Position numbers and translations under genes: made by a program
In this document: positions 37,260 to 48,900 of the stretch, piece after piece
Numbering within the stretch: position 1 is the stretch's first letter
Layout of the letters: every line of letters begins with the position of its first letter
Source of the DNA: Coniferiporia sulphurascens
Taxonomy: Eukaryota; Basidiomycota; Agaricomycetes; Hymenochaetales; Hymenochaetaceae
NCBI GenBank assembly: GCA_002794785.1
Contig: NBBA01000003.1
Coordinates: forward strand, 992,001 to 1,056,000
DNA: 64,000 nt
Reading direction: 5' to 3'
Notes under the pieces: model-generated
Told to the model about the DNA's origin: nothing
Seen by the model: the letters and a program-made list of their open reading frames with translations, nothing else
The model's database searches: none

Positions 37260-40200
37260 ATGCTCTTGCTTGCAGGAAGCTCGGCACTTTCACCCAGCAA
37301 ACGAAGGACGACTTTGGCGGCCATACAAAAAGTCTGCACGTTCATCGACTCGATAGATGCCATCTACATCCATCTTGTCAAGTGTCTAACGACAGAATCT
37401 GAGACGATTCTGAGCCGGAGGGGGACTTCGCAGCGAGATGTGCTGGACACTCTGTTGAAATACGGAGACTGTGTGGACGAGACTACGCGCAATGTACTCG
37501 AGCACACCACGCAGAATTTAGTGTATGTGATTCCCCGTGCTGGTTCCATCTCTCCGTGGTCGAGCAAGGCCACCGACATCTCACGTATTTGCAACCTCGG
37601 GGTACATATTGAACGTATCGAGCGGGGTATTGTCTATGTCATAAAAACCAGAGACGACAGAATCATTACAGATATAGACCTTCATTCCTTCTCACAAGTC
37701 ATTCACGACCGCATGACCCAGATTGCTCAGCTGATACCCCCAGTGGAGTCGCTGTGCTTTCAGCAGCACAGTCAGAGACCCTTGCGCATAATTGATCTAC
37801 AAAGCCATAAAGACCATGCCCTGGCCACCCTTTCGATTGCGAACCAGGAACTAGGTTTGGCTCTTGCCCAGGATGAGGTTCAATACCTCGTCGACGCCTA
37901 TGTAGCCGGGGATAACGCGTTAGATCGGAACCCTACTGATGCGGAGCTCTTCATGTTTGCGCAGGTGAATTCGGAACACTGTCGGCACAAGATTTTTAAC
38001 GCGGCATGGACGATTGACGGGGAAGCCCAAGACATGTCGCTATTCCAAATGATTAGGAATACCGAGAGACTATGTGGCGGGCATACCATATCTGCATACT
38101 CAGACAATGCCGCAGTATTCGAAGGTTACAATGCGCCCCGATTCAGCGCGAACGGTGGCCTGTACTCAGCTTACGACGAGCCTATGCCTGTACTAGTCAA
38201 AGTTGAGACGCACAATCATCCGACTGCTGTTTCGCCCTATCCCGGAGCTGCGACTGGATCCGGGGGCGAGATCAGAGACGAAGGTGCCGTGGGTCGTGGT
38301 TCAAAGCCGAAGGCTGGATTGTCTGGATTTGCTGTTTCCAACTTGTTAATTCCAGGTTACGAGCAGCCGTGGGAGACAGATTTTGGCCGGCCGTCTCATA
38401 TTGCATCTGCGCTAGACATTATGCTGGAGGCTCCTTTAGGAGCCAGTGCCTTTAACAACGAATTTGGAAGGCCCGCCTTAACTGGATACTTCCGGACATT
38501 CGCGGAACAGGTGCCGTCGGCGTCGTCACATACGGCGAAAGAAATTAGGGGCTATCACAAACCTATTATGATTGCAGGAGGACTAGGGAATGTCAGGCCT
38601 AAATTCGTCAAGAAAACAAAGATCGATCCCGGCGCGAAGATCGTCGTTCTTGGTGGTCCAGGAATGCTGATCGGACTTGGGGGTGGGGCAGCTTCCAGCC
38701 AGAGTTCTGGTACGAGTTCAGCTGAGCTTGATTTTGCGTCCGTCCAGAGGGACAATGCAGAGATGCAGAGACGCTGTCAGCAAGTTATTGACGCGTGCGT
38801 TGATCTTGGCGATCACAGCCCGATCCAGTCTATCCACGACGTTGGTGCAGGCGGCCTGTCAAACGCTCTTCCCGAGCTTGTTCATGACTCAAATCTGGGC
38901 GCGACATTTGAAATACGAGATGTACTTGTTGCCGATACATCTATGTCTCCGATGGAGATATGGTGCAATGAGTCCCAGGAACGTTACGTGCTAGCTATCA
39001 CGTCGTCTCAGACGAAACAATTCGAAGATATCTGCAGAAGAGAAAGATGTCCGTTTTCCATCGTCGGAACAGCCACCAAGGAAGAAGACTTGATTGTTAC
39101 TGACTGTCTGATGAAGCAAGACGTTATTCGACTCAAAATGTCTACACTGTTCGGGAAGCCTCCTAGAATGCTGCGTAACGACGTAACGCCGACTGTCTTA
39201 ACTCCCCCCTTTGACGCGTCTCTCGCTCAATACTTACCGAATCTCTCCACTTTAAAAGAAAGGCTTTCCGAGGCGGTTGAACGAGTTATGCGTCTACCTT
39301 CTGTTGGATCGAAATCCTTCCTTGTGACCATCGGTGACAGGAGTATAACCGGACTGGTGACTCGGGACCAAATGGTCGGACCGTGGCAAGTGCCCGTGGC
39401 AGATGTTGCAATCACCCGGACAACATATGGATTCGATGTGTTGACGGGTGAAGCAATGGCCATGGGTGAGCGCCCTCCAGTTGCCTTACTTGACCCTGCT
39501 GCATCGGCTAGACTCGCAGTGGCAGAATCGCTCATGAATCTAGCTGCGGCTTCTGTCGAGAGTCTCTCGCGTGTCAAGCTTAGCGCGAACTGGATGTGTG
39601 CTGCCTCCAAAGCTGGTGAGGGTTCGCGTTTGTATGAGGCCGTGAGGGCAATCGGAATGGATTTGTGTCCGGCACTGGGCATCAGCATTCCAGTTGGCAA
39701 GGATTCGATGTCAATGTCAATGAAATGGAAAGACGGGGAGGAACAAATGGAAGTGACCGGTCCTTTGTCTCTCAACATAACTGCGTTCGCACTCGTAGAT
39801 GATATTAGCGAGACATGGACACCTCAGCTGAAAACCGGCTTAGGTGAAGATACGGCTCTGGTGTTCTTCGATCCGTCAGCCGGGAGGACGCGTCTTGGTG
39901 GTTCCGCTCTGGCACAAGTTTTTAAGCAAATAGGTTCAGAGGCGCCAGATGTTGACGACGCCTCCACTTTGAAGTCCTTTTTTGAAGGATGTCAAAGTGT
40001 TCGGAGTAGCCGTCCCGGTGTTGTCCTAGCATACCATGATCGCTCTGATGGAGGCTTGTTTACAACACTTACCGAAATGTGTTTTGCCGGCAGGGTGGGC
40101 GCAGAAATCTCTCTGGATGCTGTCCCCGGAAGTACACAGCCTCTTGCCGCCCTCTTTAATGAGGAGTTGGGCGCCGTCATGCAGGTCAAAAAGGCAGATC

Positions 40201-41300
40201 TGGAAGCTTTAATGTTTCCTTTCGTAAGAGCTGGTTTCCCGACATCTTCCATTCACGTTATTGGTTCCGTCAACGAGAGATCGGACCAGACCTTTAGGAT
40301 TATGCAGAACTCAAGCCCTATCTTCACAAGCACCCGAGCGGAACTTCAGAGTATATGGGCAGAAACTTCGTATCGCCTACAGAGTCTGCGGGATGAAGCG
40401 CTCGGAGCCCGGCAGGAATTCGATCTCATCAAAGACGATTCATATAGTGGTGTTTTCTACGATCTCACGTTTGCTTACGAGCCTATGAAGGTTTTCAACC
40501 ACAGACCTAAGGTCGCAATATTGCGTGAGCAGGGAGTTAATGGCCATGTTGAAATGGCATGGGGATTCTCCAAAGCCGGGTTTGATGCTGTTGACGTACA
40601 TATGTCCGACATAATCAGCGGACTCATATCGCTTGATGAATTCCGTGGCGTTGCAGCATGTGGTGGGTTTTCGTACGGTGATGTTCTAGGCGCAGGTAAC
40701 GGTTGGGCAAATTCTGTAATGCTGAACGAGACCGCGAGGCAGGAGTTTCAACGTTTCTTCCGGCGAGAAGACGTATTCGCCTTGGCTGTTTGCAATGGAT
40801 GTCAATTCTTCAGTCACTTGCGTCATATTATTCCAGGGGCTCGGCTATGGCCGGATTTCAAACCCAATAAAAGCGAGCGCTTCGAAGGCAGAACTTCAAT
40901 GGTCGAGATTATTGATAATGAAGTTACAGCGTCTTCTGTCTTTTTCCGCGGCATGTCTGGGTCGAAGTTACCGGTTGCTGTTGCCCATGGCGAGGGTCGC
41001 GTATCCTTTAACGACGACGCCCAACAGTCAGCCTTAGCTGAGCAGAACCTCATTGCCGTCCGATATGTAGATTCTCAAGGAAAGCCGACGGAAATCTATC
41101 CCCTGAACCCAAATGGCAGCCCTGGGGGGATTACTGGTGTGCAGACACCTGATGGCCGCGTGCTGGCTCTGATGCCTCATCCGGAGAGAGTCACAACATT
41201 ACAGAGCAACAGTTGGTACCCCTCAACCATGCTTCAATCATGGCATGGTTCGGGACCTTGGTTCCGCATGTTCCAAAATGCCAGACAATGGTGTGGCTAA
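37260..41300 (+). CDS. ADE6: Phosphoribosylformylglycinamidine synthase (FGAM synthetase)
   Basis: A single uninterrupted exon of 1346 residues, the usual length of the large eukaryotic form. It converts FGAR, glutamine and ATP to FGAM in step 4 of purine synthesis, in the cytosol. Visible blocks are the linker region with EHCRHKIFNAAWTIDGE, the ATP and substrate site (VKVETHNHPTAVSPYPGAAT, GEIRDEGAVGRGSKPKAG), the second synthetase half (VSIPVGKDSMSMS-like stretch, DRSDGGLFTTLTEM) and a C-terminal glutamine amidotransferase domain. The nucleophile of the last is in ALAVCNGCQFFSHL, with the His/Glu partners in MPHPERV. All other confident housekeeping genes here have introns, so the lack of any in 4 kb is notable. 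Confidence 0.97.
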   Translation: MLLLAGSSALSPSKRRTTLAAIQKVCTFIDSIDAIYIHLVKCLTTESETILSRRGTSQRDVLDTLLKYGDCVDETTRNVLEHTTQNLVYVIPRAGSISPWSSKATDISRICNLGVHIERIERGIVYVIKTRDDRIITDIDLHSFSQVIHDRMTQIAQLIPPVESLCFQQHSQRPLRIIDLQSHKDHALATLSIANQELGLALAQDEVQYLVDAYVAGDNALDRNPTDAELFMFAQVNSEHCRHKIFNAAWTIDGEAQDMSLFQMIRNTERLCGGHTISAYSDNAAVFEGYNAPRFSANGGLYSAYDEPMPVLVKVETHNHPTAVSPYPGAATGSGGEIRDEGAVGRGSKPKAGLSGFAVSNLLIPGYEQPWETDFGRPSHIASALDIMLEAPLGASAFNNEFGRPALTGYFRTFAEQVPSASSHTAKEIRGYHKPIMIAGGLGNVRPKFVKKTKIDPGAKIVVLGGPGMLIGLGGGAASSQSSGTSSAELDFASVQRDNAEMQRRCQQVIDACVDLGDHSPIQSIHDVGAGGLSNALPELVHDSNLGATFEIRDVLVADTSMSPMEIWCNESQERYVLAITSSQTKQFEDICRRERCPFSIVGTATKEEDLIVTDCLMKQDVIRLKMSTLFGKPPRMLRNDVTPTVLTPPFDASLAQYLPNLSTLKERLSEAVERVMRLPSVGSKSFLVTIGDRSITGLVTRDQMVGPWQVPVADVAITRTTYGFDVLTGEAMAMGERPPVALLDPAASARLAVAESLMNLAAASVESLSRVKLSANWMCAASKAGEGSRLYEAVRAIGMDLCPALGISIPVGKDSMSMSMKWKDGEEQMEVTGPLSLNITAFALVDDISETWTPQLKTGLGEDTALVFFDPSAGRTRLGGSALAQVFKQIGSEAPDVDDASTLKSFFEGCQSVRSSRPGVVLAYHDRSDGGLFTTLTEMCFAGRVGAEISLDAVPGSTQPLAALFNEELGAVMQVKKADLEALMFPFVRAGFPTSSIHVIGSVNERSDQTFRIMQNSSPIFTSTRAELQSIWAETSYRLQSLRDEALGARQEFDLIKDDSYSGVFYDLTFAYEPMKVFNHRPKVAILREQGVNGHVEMAWGFSKAGFDAVDVHMSDIISGLISLDEFRGVAACGGFSYGDVLGAGNGWANSVMLNETARQEFQRFFRREDVFALAVCNGCQFFSHLRHIIPGARLWPDFKPNKSERFEGRTSMVEIIDNEVTASSVFFRGMSGSKLPVAVAHGEGRVSFNDDAQQSALAEQNLIAVRYVDSQGKPTEIYPLNPNGSPGGITGVQTPDGRVLALMPHPERVTTLQSNSWYPSTMLQSWHGSGPWFRMFQNARQWCG

Positions 41301-42340
41301 ACTCAGTCAAGGTGGGCCACTCGTTTCAAAACGAGTGTTTGTATTGACACCAGCTTACTATAGATGTTTACGGGATGCGGCGCATAACATGACATGATGT
41401 GGTTAGTCGTGTATCCGAAATTGCCGTACAAAAAATGAACTTGATGTCAACGCATGTATGAGTCGCATGTGGAATAAAGTAAAGGAAAATGTTGTATTGA
41501 TATAGCTAATTATTGCCCATGACGAGCGTTGAAAGATACAAGAAGTCGCCGCTGGATCTGCAAATGATCTCCTCCGGAAAACTGGCTTCCGTTATGGCTC
41601 ATTCATTTGTCCGGCCTACCTTCACTTAAATAGTCTCTCGAATGCTCAGTGTATAAGTACGCAAGACGTACATTTCGGACACCCGGGCCAAAAGCGTGCT
41701 GGTTAATGAAGTTTGTACATAGCGTTCGTAACGCTCACCTCATAATTCTCGAAAATAGAAAGTATGTCACCTGAGAAAAAGTCTTGATATTGTATTTGCA
41801 GTTGCATGGGAAAGTTTGGTGAATTAGCTGCGACCTTATCATAGTCCTCTTAGGCTCAGCAAGGGGCTACGTCGGAGGGCTCTCGACTCCAATATTAGCA
41901 TTTGATTATTGATAAGGGTCAGAGCGTGCAGCTCTGAGGATATAGGAGCGTCAAGCTGTATTGAAGACATACATTCTACGCGTAGTATGGAAGTCCCGCT
42001 GTGGTTGTTGTCATCCTCGTGTAAACCAATTTTGAAGCTTTCGTCAAGTATGGAAGAAAAAGTCAAAGATGAGTCGAACAGTAGACTTTAGCGGGTATCC
42101 CACTTCGCGTAAACTGTCTCTGGGTGATTTCCCGCCCTTCGTGTGATGTACAAAGAAAGGTCGTAGCAAATTTGATATTTAGCCGAACTGACGGTACTCA
42201 CTCACACTGAAAAGACTGAGCTAGCCGGAGTCGCCGGACCGGATACAGAGGCGCGGCGCGTGCACGTGCGCGTCCGGCCTAGTCATAATACGCATAATTA
42301 TTCACTGGCACTCATACCGGTTTTGTCCTGGTCTTCAGCA
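41301..42340. other. Interval between ADE6 and ILV1
   Basis: About 1 kb. It contains the ADE6 3' UTR, the ILV1 promoter (GC-rich at 42220-42285) and the weak minus-strand coding signals described separately. Nothing else was recognised. Confidence 0.45.
41403..41807 (-). CDS. Possible small three-exon gene, unrecognised
   Basis: A tentative model joins 41807-41739, 41698-41620 and 41557-41403 in phase to 100 residues. The first two exons read like protein (MQLQIQYQDFFSGDILSIF; HAFGPGVRNVRLAYLYTEHS). The third looks less convincing after SSWAIIS. Donors are GTGAGC and GTAGGC, with introns of 40 and 62 nt; the 40 nt one is short for this genome. A longer upstream minus frame (41839-42066, with KIGLHEDDNNHSGTSILR) may belong to the same gene. 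I recognise no family. It could be spurious 3' flanking sequence of ADE6. Confidence 0.25.
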
Positions 42341-44273
42341 ATGTCCCTTTCTGCAGCAACACTGGAATACTCTTCACATGCCCCAGAACCAATACCGTAT
42401 CCTCGTATATCTGAGCACCTACTTCTTCCGTCAAAAACACCCGATTATCTACGGCTCATCCTCACTTCGAAAGTCTACGATGTCCTAAAGGAAACGCCCT
42501 TGGTATATGCTCCCAATCTTAGCGCAAAACTCGGGAACGAAATATGGCTCAAAAGAGAAGACCTCCAAGAGGTTTTTAGCTTTAAAATCCGAGGCGCTTA
42601 CAATTTTATGGCGAGTCTCAGCCAGGAGGAACGTTGGAAGGGCGTCGTGACTTGCAGCGCTGGTTAGTGTGCGTAACTTCGTCCCTCATCCGAGTGAAAT
42701 CTAAACCTATAAATCCAACTCTCAGGAAATCATGCTCAAGGGGTGGCTCTCTCTGGCAGTCGCCTCAAAATCCCCTGTACAATTGTCATGCCAAAAGGTA
42801 CTCCAAGTATAAAAGTTCGGAACGTTGCACGGTTGGGTGCGAAAGTCGTCCTTCATGGCGATGACTTCGACGAGGCAAAAGTCGAATGCTCGCGTCTTGC
42901 AGCAACCCACGGGCTTATATTCGTACCACCTTATGATGACCCTCTTGTCATTGCTGGCCAGGGTACCATTGGTATGGAAATATTAAAACAGATGAAGGAG
43001 TCAGACAAGCTCGACTTCATCTTTGCAAGTGTGGGCGGCGGAGGCTTAATATCTGGAATTTGTGAATATGTAAAAAGGATTGGGTCGCCGAACACTCAGG
43101 TCGTTGGTGTTGAAACTTTTGACGCGGATGCCATGTCGCAAAGTCTAGAGAAAGGCGAAAGGACACTTCTGAAGGAAGCGGGTCCATTCAGCGATGGTAC
43201 AGCCGTCCGAATAGTTGGCGAGGAACCTTTTCGGATATGCAAAAACCTGTTGAATGGCGTTGTATTGGCGAATAATGATGAAATATGTGCAGCTATCAAG
43301 GATATTTTCGAAGGTATATTTGTGTTTCCCCTTCCAGTTTGAGGCTGAGATTTCCCTTTTTCTAGAGACGCGATCCATCACAGAACCTGCCGGTGCTCTT
43401 GGATTAGCTGGATTAAAGCGTTACATTCAGGAGAAAGGTTTTCTGGGCGCACAAAAGCGCTTTGTCGTTGTGGTGAGCGGCGCAAATATGAACTTCGGAC
43501 GCCTCCGCTTCGTCTCAGAGCGTGCGGAGCTCGGTGAGGGCCGCGAGGCGCTTTTTAGCGTTGAAATACCTGAAAAACCCGGAAGGTGAGTTCACGAATT
43601 TCCAGATATCCACTCTTGTAATTTATTCCTTGAAGTTTTGTAGCGTTACACACTGCAATACACCCGCGGCCAGTTACCGAATTTCTTTATCGTTATGATT
43701 CGTCCTCTATTGCACATGTCTTCCTCTCTTTCATACTTGACCCAACGCAACGGCAGAAAGAGATTGCAGGAATTCTGGCCGAGCTAAAGGCTCAGGGTAT
43801 GGCGGGGTACGACATCAGCAATGACGAGTTAGCGAAGTCACATGCGAGATATATGATCGGTGGGCGCAAATATGTTCCTCATGAGCGCATTTTCAGATTC
43901 GGTCAGTGGCACTTGAACTGTCAATGCGGAACGCTGATGGCTGAATTAATTAAGAATTTCCTGAGAGACCTGGGGCTTTACGGAAGTTCTTGTTGGGGCT
44001 ACACAGTGGGTGGAACATCTCATTGTTCCATTATCGCAATCACGGCGCGGGTAAGTCTCATTTTCTTTACTCGCGCCTTATATAATAACTCGACTGCTCA
44101 CGAAAATAATAACCGCGCATCGTTAAGACCTTGGAAAGGTCCTGGCCGGGATCGAAGTCCCGCCTGATGAAAGTGCCGAATTTGACGAATTTCTTCAGCA
44201 ATTGGGATACGATTTTGTAGAGGAAACGGAAAACAAAACATACAAGCGGTATTTACGAGGAGGGACGTCGTAA
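42341..44273 (+). CDS. ILV1: Threonine deaminase (L-threonine ammonia-lyase)
   Basis: Six exons (42341-42662, 42726-43313, 43366-43585, 43636-43901, 43955-44050, 44128-44273) give 545 residues. It turns threonine into 2-oxobutanoate, the first step of isoleucine synthesis. The PLP lysine is in [26 protein letters not shown] and [11 protein letters not shown] are the cofactor-holding loops. Two C-terminal ACT-like regulatory regions follow ([33 protein letters not shown] with [15 protein letters not shown]), so allosteric inhibition by isoleucine is expected. Intron 3 ends at TTGAAG rather than the nearby TTGTAG, because only that acceptor keeps phase. Fungal Ilv1 is mitochondrial, but this start shows no strong presequence and there is no AUG upstream in frame. 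Confidence 0.95.
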
Positions 44274-44472
44274 GAATTGTTTGTCTTGATTGAAAATAGT
44301 ACACGGTGCAGATCATGTAGAGATCCAAGTCTGATCATATTTGCAAAGTCTTTATTCCCGGAGCCCGTTACAATGAAAACACACAGGAGAATGATGAATA
44401 TAAAAGTACTCAATGTCGGATGAAGATTAAGAGCGATAGACGGCGTCAAGAGAAAGGAGAGGTCATGAAACG

Positions 44473-45530
44473 TCAATCTCCCCAACTTCGCGTGAGAGTA
44501 CCAACATCTTGAAAATCATCTTTTAAAACTGGGACGAGCTCGTTCGAAAATGCCTTCAGCTATACCTAAGTTAGTTTGGTCGGGAAGGAAAGGTTGAAAC
44601 TTACATCAGCAATTTCCTCATCACCCAAAGATTTTATTTTAGGAACTCCAAGACCTGCAGATCCAGACGGTAAGTCTGAACCCCCATTCATTTCGGAAGC
44701 GATATTGTCAGGTGTGTCGATATTACCGCGGCCACTGTCAATACTTTGGATTCCTTCCAAGGCCGGAGCATTTTCCAAATCATCCGCATCCTCCACATGC
44801 CTGCTATGTCTCGTCCTGCTGCGACCCCTTCGACTAAATGCACGCTGGTTACTCTTTACGACAGGTATTAGGTGCACCTTTAATTTATGCTCGACATAAG
44901 GGTCCGTCAGGTCATCCGTCGTTGAGAAACGGGAGACAGAGACTTGCTGCATGGACGACATAGACTCAGAGCGACTGACAGACGGAGAATGCTTGGATGA
45001 CGATCGGCGGCTTGTGTCCTGCCCGTGCAAGTAATCCAGCGAGCGGTTATGCGGATAAGCAAGATTCGTGGAAGGACTCCTGTTGGACCGCGAGGACGAG
45101 GTATTTGCATGACCATCCGGTGGGGCGTCACGCAGATTGAACGGTACCCGAGAGAGAACGCGGACCATTTTGCTGTGTCAAATGATGGGAATTTCAAACA
45201 AGACGGCAGGTAGTGCACAACGTACCCCTCTTTTGCCTTTACAATACCGTGCAGACGTTCCTTCGCCTTTTGGTGGTCGACGGTTGTAGCATCATAAGCC
45301 GGAACTCTAGAAGCTAATTCCAGCCTCTTCTCCTAGGCTGAGCGCAATAGTTTTAGACTCACGAAGGGCCGTCTTCAGCTGGGGGTATTAGAAAGGCTCT
45401 TTCATCCAGAGACTAGAATTTGTAACTTTAAGCATAAACAATAAACAGGACATGAGCTAGATATTCGCACCGCATCAATTGGCTTGCGTCTTGAGCAACA
45501 GGAAAACAGGCTGGCTAGTATACCGTTCAT
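44473..45530 (-). CDS. LAMTOR1/Meh1-like lysosomal TORC1 adaptor
   Basis: Five exons (45530-45471, 45412-45363, 45306-45226, 45172-44605, 44559-44473) join in phase to 281 residues. The N-terminus has a Cys pair near the start (MNGILASLFSCCSRRKPIDA), then ERAFLIPPAEDGPS. The block YDATTVDHQKAKERL, followed by GIVKAKEGKMVRVLSRVPF, matches what I recall of fungal proteins annotated as late endosomal/lysosomal adaptor (LAMTOR) domain proteins. A long Ser-rich stretch and a C-terminal helix (FSNELVPVLKDDFQDVG) follow. LAMTOR1 anchors the Ragulator/EGO complex to the vacuole for Rag GTPase and TORC1 control. Unlike the animal protein there is no Gly-2 for myristoylation. The family call rests on short motifs and needs a profile search. 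Confidence 0.6.
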
Positions 45531-45964
45531 TGTCATGAGCGGCCCTTCGACAAGCATGACTTTGGACAGTCCGGGCACAATCAAATGTTACGTTATGTAA
45601 AATTTACGAATATCGTGCACGGGATTTTCCTTTTAAAGAGCATCACGTGCATAAAACGCGTCCAAAATCGCGTCATGGCCTTTAAGCCGAGGGAGGCCAT
45701 GAGCCCTTGGAAAATGGAAAAAAGTCAGCAAGGATTGTCGGAAATGAAATATCATTGGACGAAGAGTCTGCACACCATTTATTCGACAGGATTTTGATCA
45801 ATTTGAGCCCGCCGGCGGCAAAGTGGAACAGGCCCCTCGAAAAGGCAAGTCTGATACGACGCGTGACGCGCCCTGGCAGTCGCGCTTTACAAGACTCGAG
45901 GTCTGAGTACGACTTCTCTTCCAGACTTCTACTACTTCCTGCTGCCTGAAGGAATGTGCTAAAT
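45531..45964. promoter_or_regulatory. Divergent promoter of the LAMTOR1-like gene and VPS15
   Basis: 434 bp separate the two start codons, so both promoters must lie here. No specific motif was identified. Confidence 0.5.
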
Positions 45965-48900
45965 ATGGGAAATAACCACTCGAGCTCGATTGTATCCAGA
46001 CCCGGAGGAGCACCCGATACTTTTGTGTCTGAGCTGGGCCCCGATGTTATTTATGACAAAAGGTGCAGTGTCTTTACTTCTATTATTCAAGTCGGGCTCT
46101 CGCAATTACTCATTATACTCAGCTTGGGCTATTCTCGCTTTTTGAAAACAGTGCGATGTCGTCACAGAAACGGCTATCTTGTTGTCAAGATATTCATCAA
46201 GCCAGATACGAACCAGATTGACGAGAAGTATTTGCGTAGGCTGAAGAGTGCGTTGAAGTCTTTGCCTATCTACTTTCTAGTGTATTTATGTTTTTTTTAG
46301 AGGAGAAGAAAGCCCTACAAGATGTTCCGAATGTATACCCATACCAACTATTTACGGAGTCGGAGAAGGCAGGCTATCTCGTTAGGCAATGGGTTGCTAG
46401 CAGTTTATATGACCGCATAAGGTGAGTCCCTTTGTTCTCAGAGTGACGTGCACTTCAAGGCTGAGTTTTGGGTAGTACGCGCCCCTTTCTTTCTGCTATT
46501 GAGAAAAAGTGGATTGCTTTTCAAATTCTCGTCGGGCTACGCGATTCTAGGAAGAGGAAGATCGCTCACGGTGACGTGAAATCCGAAAACATACTTGTTA
46601 CGTCTTGGAATTGGGTTTACATCACCGACTTCTCATCTTTCAAACCGACGTTCCTCCCTCTCGACAATCCTTCGGATTTTGCATACTTTTATGATACCTC
46701 AGGCCGGAGAAGTTGTTATGTTGCCCCAGAAAGATTCTACACAACAGAAAAGGTCCAAGATAGTACTAGACGCAGCTCTCTTGCCGAAGAACCTGGTACC
46801 CTCCGAACTGAAGACAATAAGAAAGATGGCAAGGTATCGGAGGCTATGGACGTTTTTAGTGCTGGATGTGTTTTGGCGGAGCTCTTTCTTGAGGGAACTG
46901 CATTGTTCACCCTAAGCCAGCTATTCAAGTATCGGGAGGGTGAATTTGATGTTGATATACACCTTTCCTCGATTGAAGAAGAAGCTATTCGGGTGCGCTT
47001 TCAGTCTCTTAACTCGCCGGTTATTTTGCCGCTAAATCGCGTCTTCTCATTATTAGGTTCTTATAAAGCAAATGATTGCGATTGAGCCGTCCAGCAGACC
47101 AACATTCGACTCGCTCCTTCATACCTCCCGAGGTTCCTTGTTCCCTGAGTGTTTCTATACAACGTTCCACGACTTTATCTCCTCTGTGAATGACATAACA
47201 GCCTCGACACCGTTTTCAAACACAGTTCAGACATCAAGCAGTAACCCTGCCGCCCAGACTTTGCAGGTGAAAACATCTAATATAGATGATAAACTTCCTA
47301 TCAGAGAAAACTCTGGCGTAGAGATTCTCTCCTTGCCTGTGGACTCGGATCGCCGTATCACGCGCATCTGGACTGAGTTTGATGTCGTCGAGCCATTCTT
47401 TTCAACGCATAGCGAAGATATGGAAGCGACTGCTGTAAAGGTTGACTACGCCGCTAATTATTCATCGTTCAAACCGATACAGGTGGGTGTAATTCGACAT
47501 GGACATGGTTTCGCAAGCTGAACCATGGTACATAGAGCATAATCCCAGTCGTCACGCACATGTCTAATGCAAGGAGTCGTGTGGTCAGCGCTCTTAAGTC
47601 TCCGACCATTGGTTCGTGTCGAGGGTCAAGATCATTTTCTTCGTCATTCGCTCACTTTTAATGAGTCAGATGGCCCGGCCCTGATTATTCTGTCCCTTAT
47701 ATGTGCGAATATACGGAACTGCTGTCTTCCGAGTTCTAAGCTTCGCGCTCTGGATATGCTTCTCACACTATCGACTTACCTTACTGATGAGGCCAAGCTA
47801 GACCGCCTCTTGCCATACGTTATGGAACTTTTTCACGACGAAACCCCGGTTGTTCGTGCAGTTGCTGTGCGCACGGCTCTTCAAATTGTAAGTGCCACAT
47901 GCATTTGCTCACGAAGCGATGCCTGATCTTTTCTGTAGCTTGCGCTCGTGAAAGCCATCACTCCCTTCAATGCAGACATATTCCCTCAATACATTTTGCC
48001 TTACTTGCGTTATTTGACCATTGATCCGGAGGTGATTGTACGGAGTGTATCGGCACAAAGTATTGTTCCGTTTGCGAACTTGTCGGTCAAATATCTTGAA
48101 ATGGGCCAGGCGTTACGAGCTCATGGGACGCTGAAAGCGTCTGGAGGAACGCAGCATTATGATGAATCTCAGTTTGAGGTGAGCACTTACACAACGCTCT
48201 TCACCGTGGATTTCTAATTTGACCCTCAGGTCTCCTACGATCTACACATGGAAGAACTTCAGAAGGTCATGGAAGAACAGCTTTCTTCGTTACTGGTTGA
48301 CCAGTGCAGTGTTGTCAAACGCTCGGTACTACTTGACATTGCTCCTCTCTGTATATTCTTTGGACGCCAAAAAACCAACGACGTGCTCCTGAGCCACATG
48401 ATCACTTACCTCAACGACCGCGATTGGTTGCTAAGATATGCGTTTTTTGACAGCATTGTCGATGTTGCCGCATGTTTGGGCGGGCGAAATCTTGAGGAAT
48501 ACATTTTCCCGTTGATGACACAAGCCCTTTCAGGTGAGATTACATATATTGAGAGTAGTCAGCAAGCAATTAAAGCACTAAAGCGCTGCAGATGCCGAAG
48601 AAACAAACGTCGCGAAGGTCTTGTCAACCTTGACCACCTTGAGTGAATTAGGACTCTTCCAAAAGATACGGCTTTGGGAGTTGATGAGCTCAACCCTTCC
48701 CCTTTTATACCACCCAAATGGTTGGGTAAGACAAGGTGAATGCGTTCGGATTTTTCTCTGCAGTTACAACACCTGATTGTAAGTTAGGAGCATCTTTGTT
48801 CATTGCATCCGCGGCCAGAGCTTTGTCTACCACTGATGTCTGGTGCATTTTGTATCCTTCATTGAAACATTTCTTGCGATCGGAAGTTCGCTCAGTGGAT

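Noticed and set aside
42260..42340. Possible mitochondrial presequence upstream of the ILV1 start
   Set aside because: The frame is open and basic but contains no AUG, only GUG. Non-AUG initiation cannot be supported from sequence alone.
47567..47669. Alternative frame reading QDHFLRHSLTF inside VPS15
   Set aside because: It cannot be joined in phase to the preceding exon. Two introns (53 and 58 nt) around 47536-47611 restore the frame into DGPALIILS.
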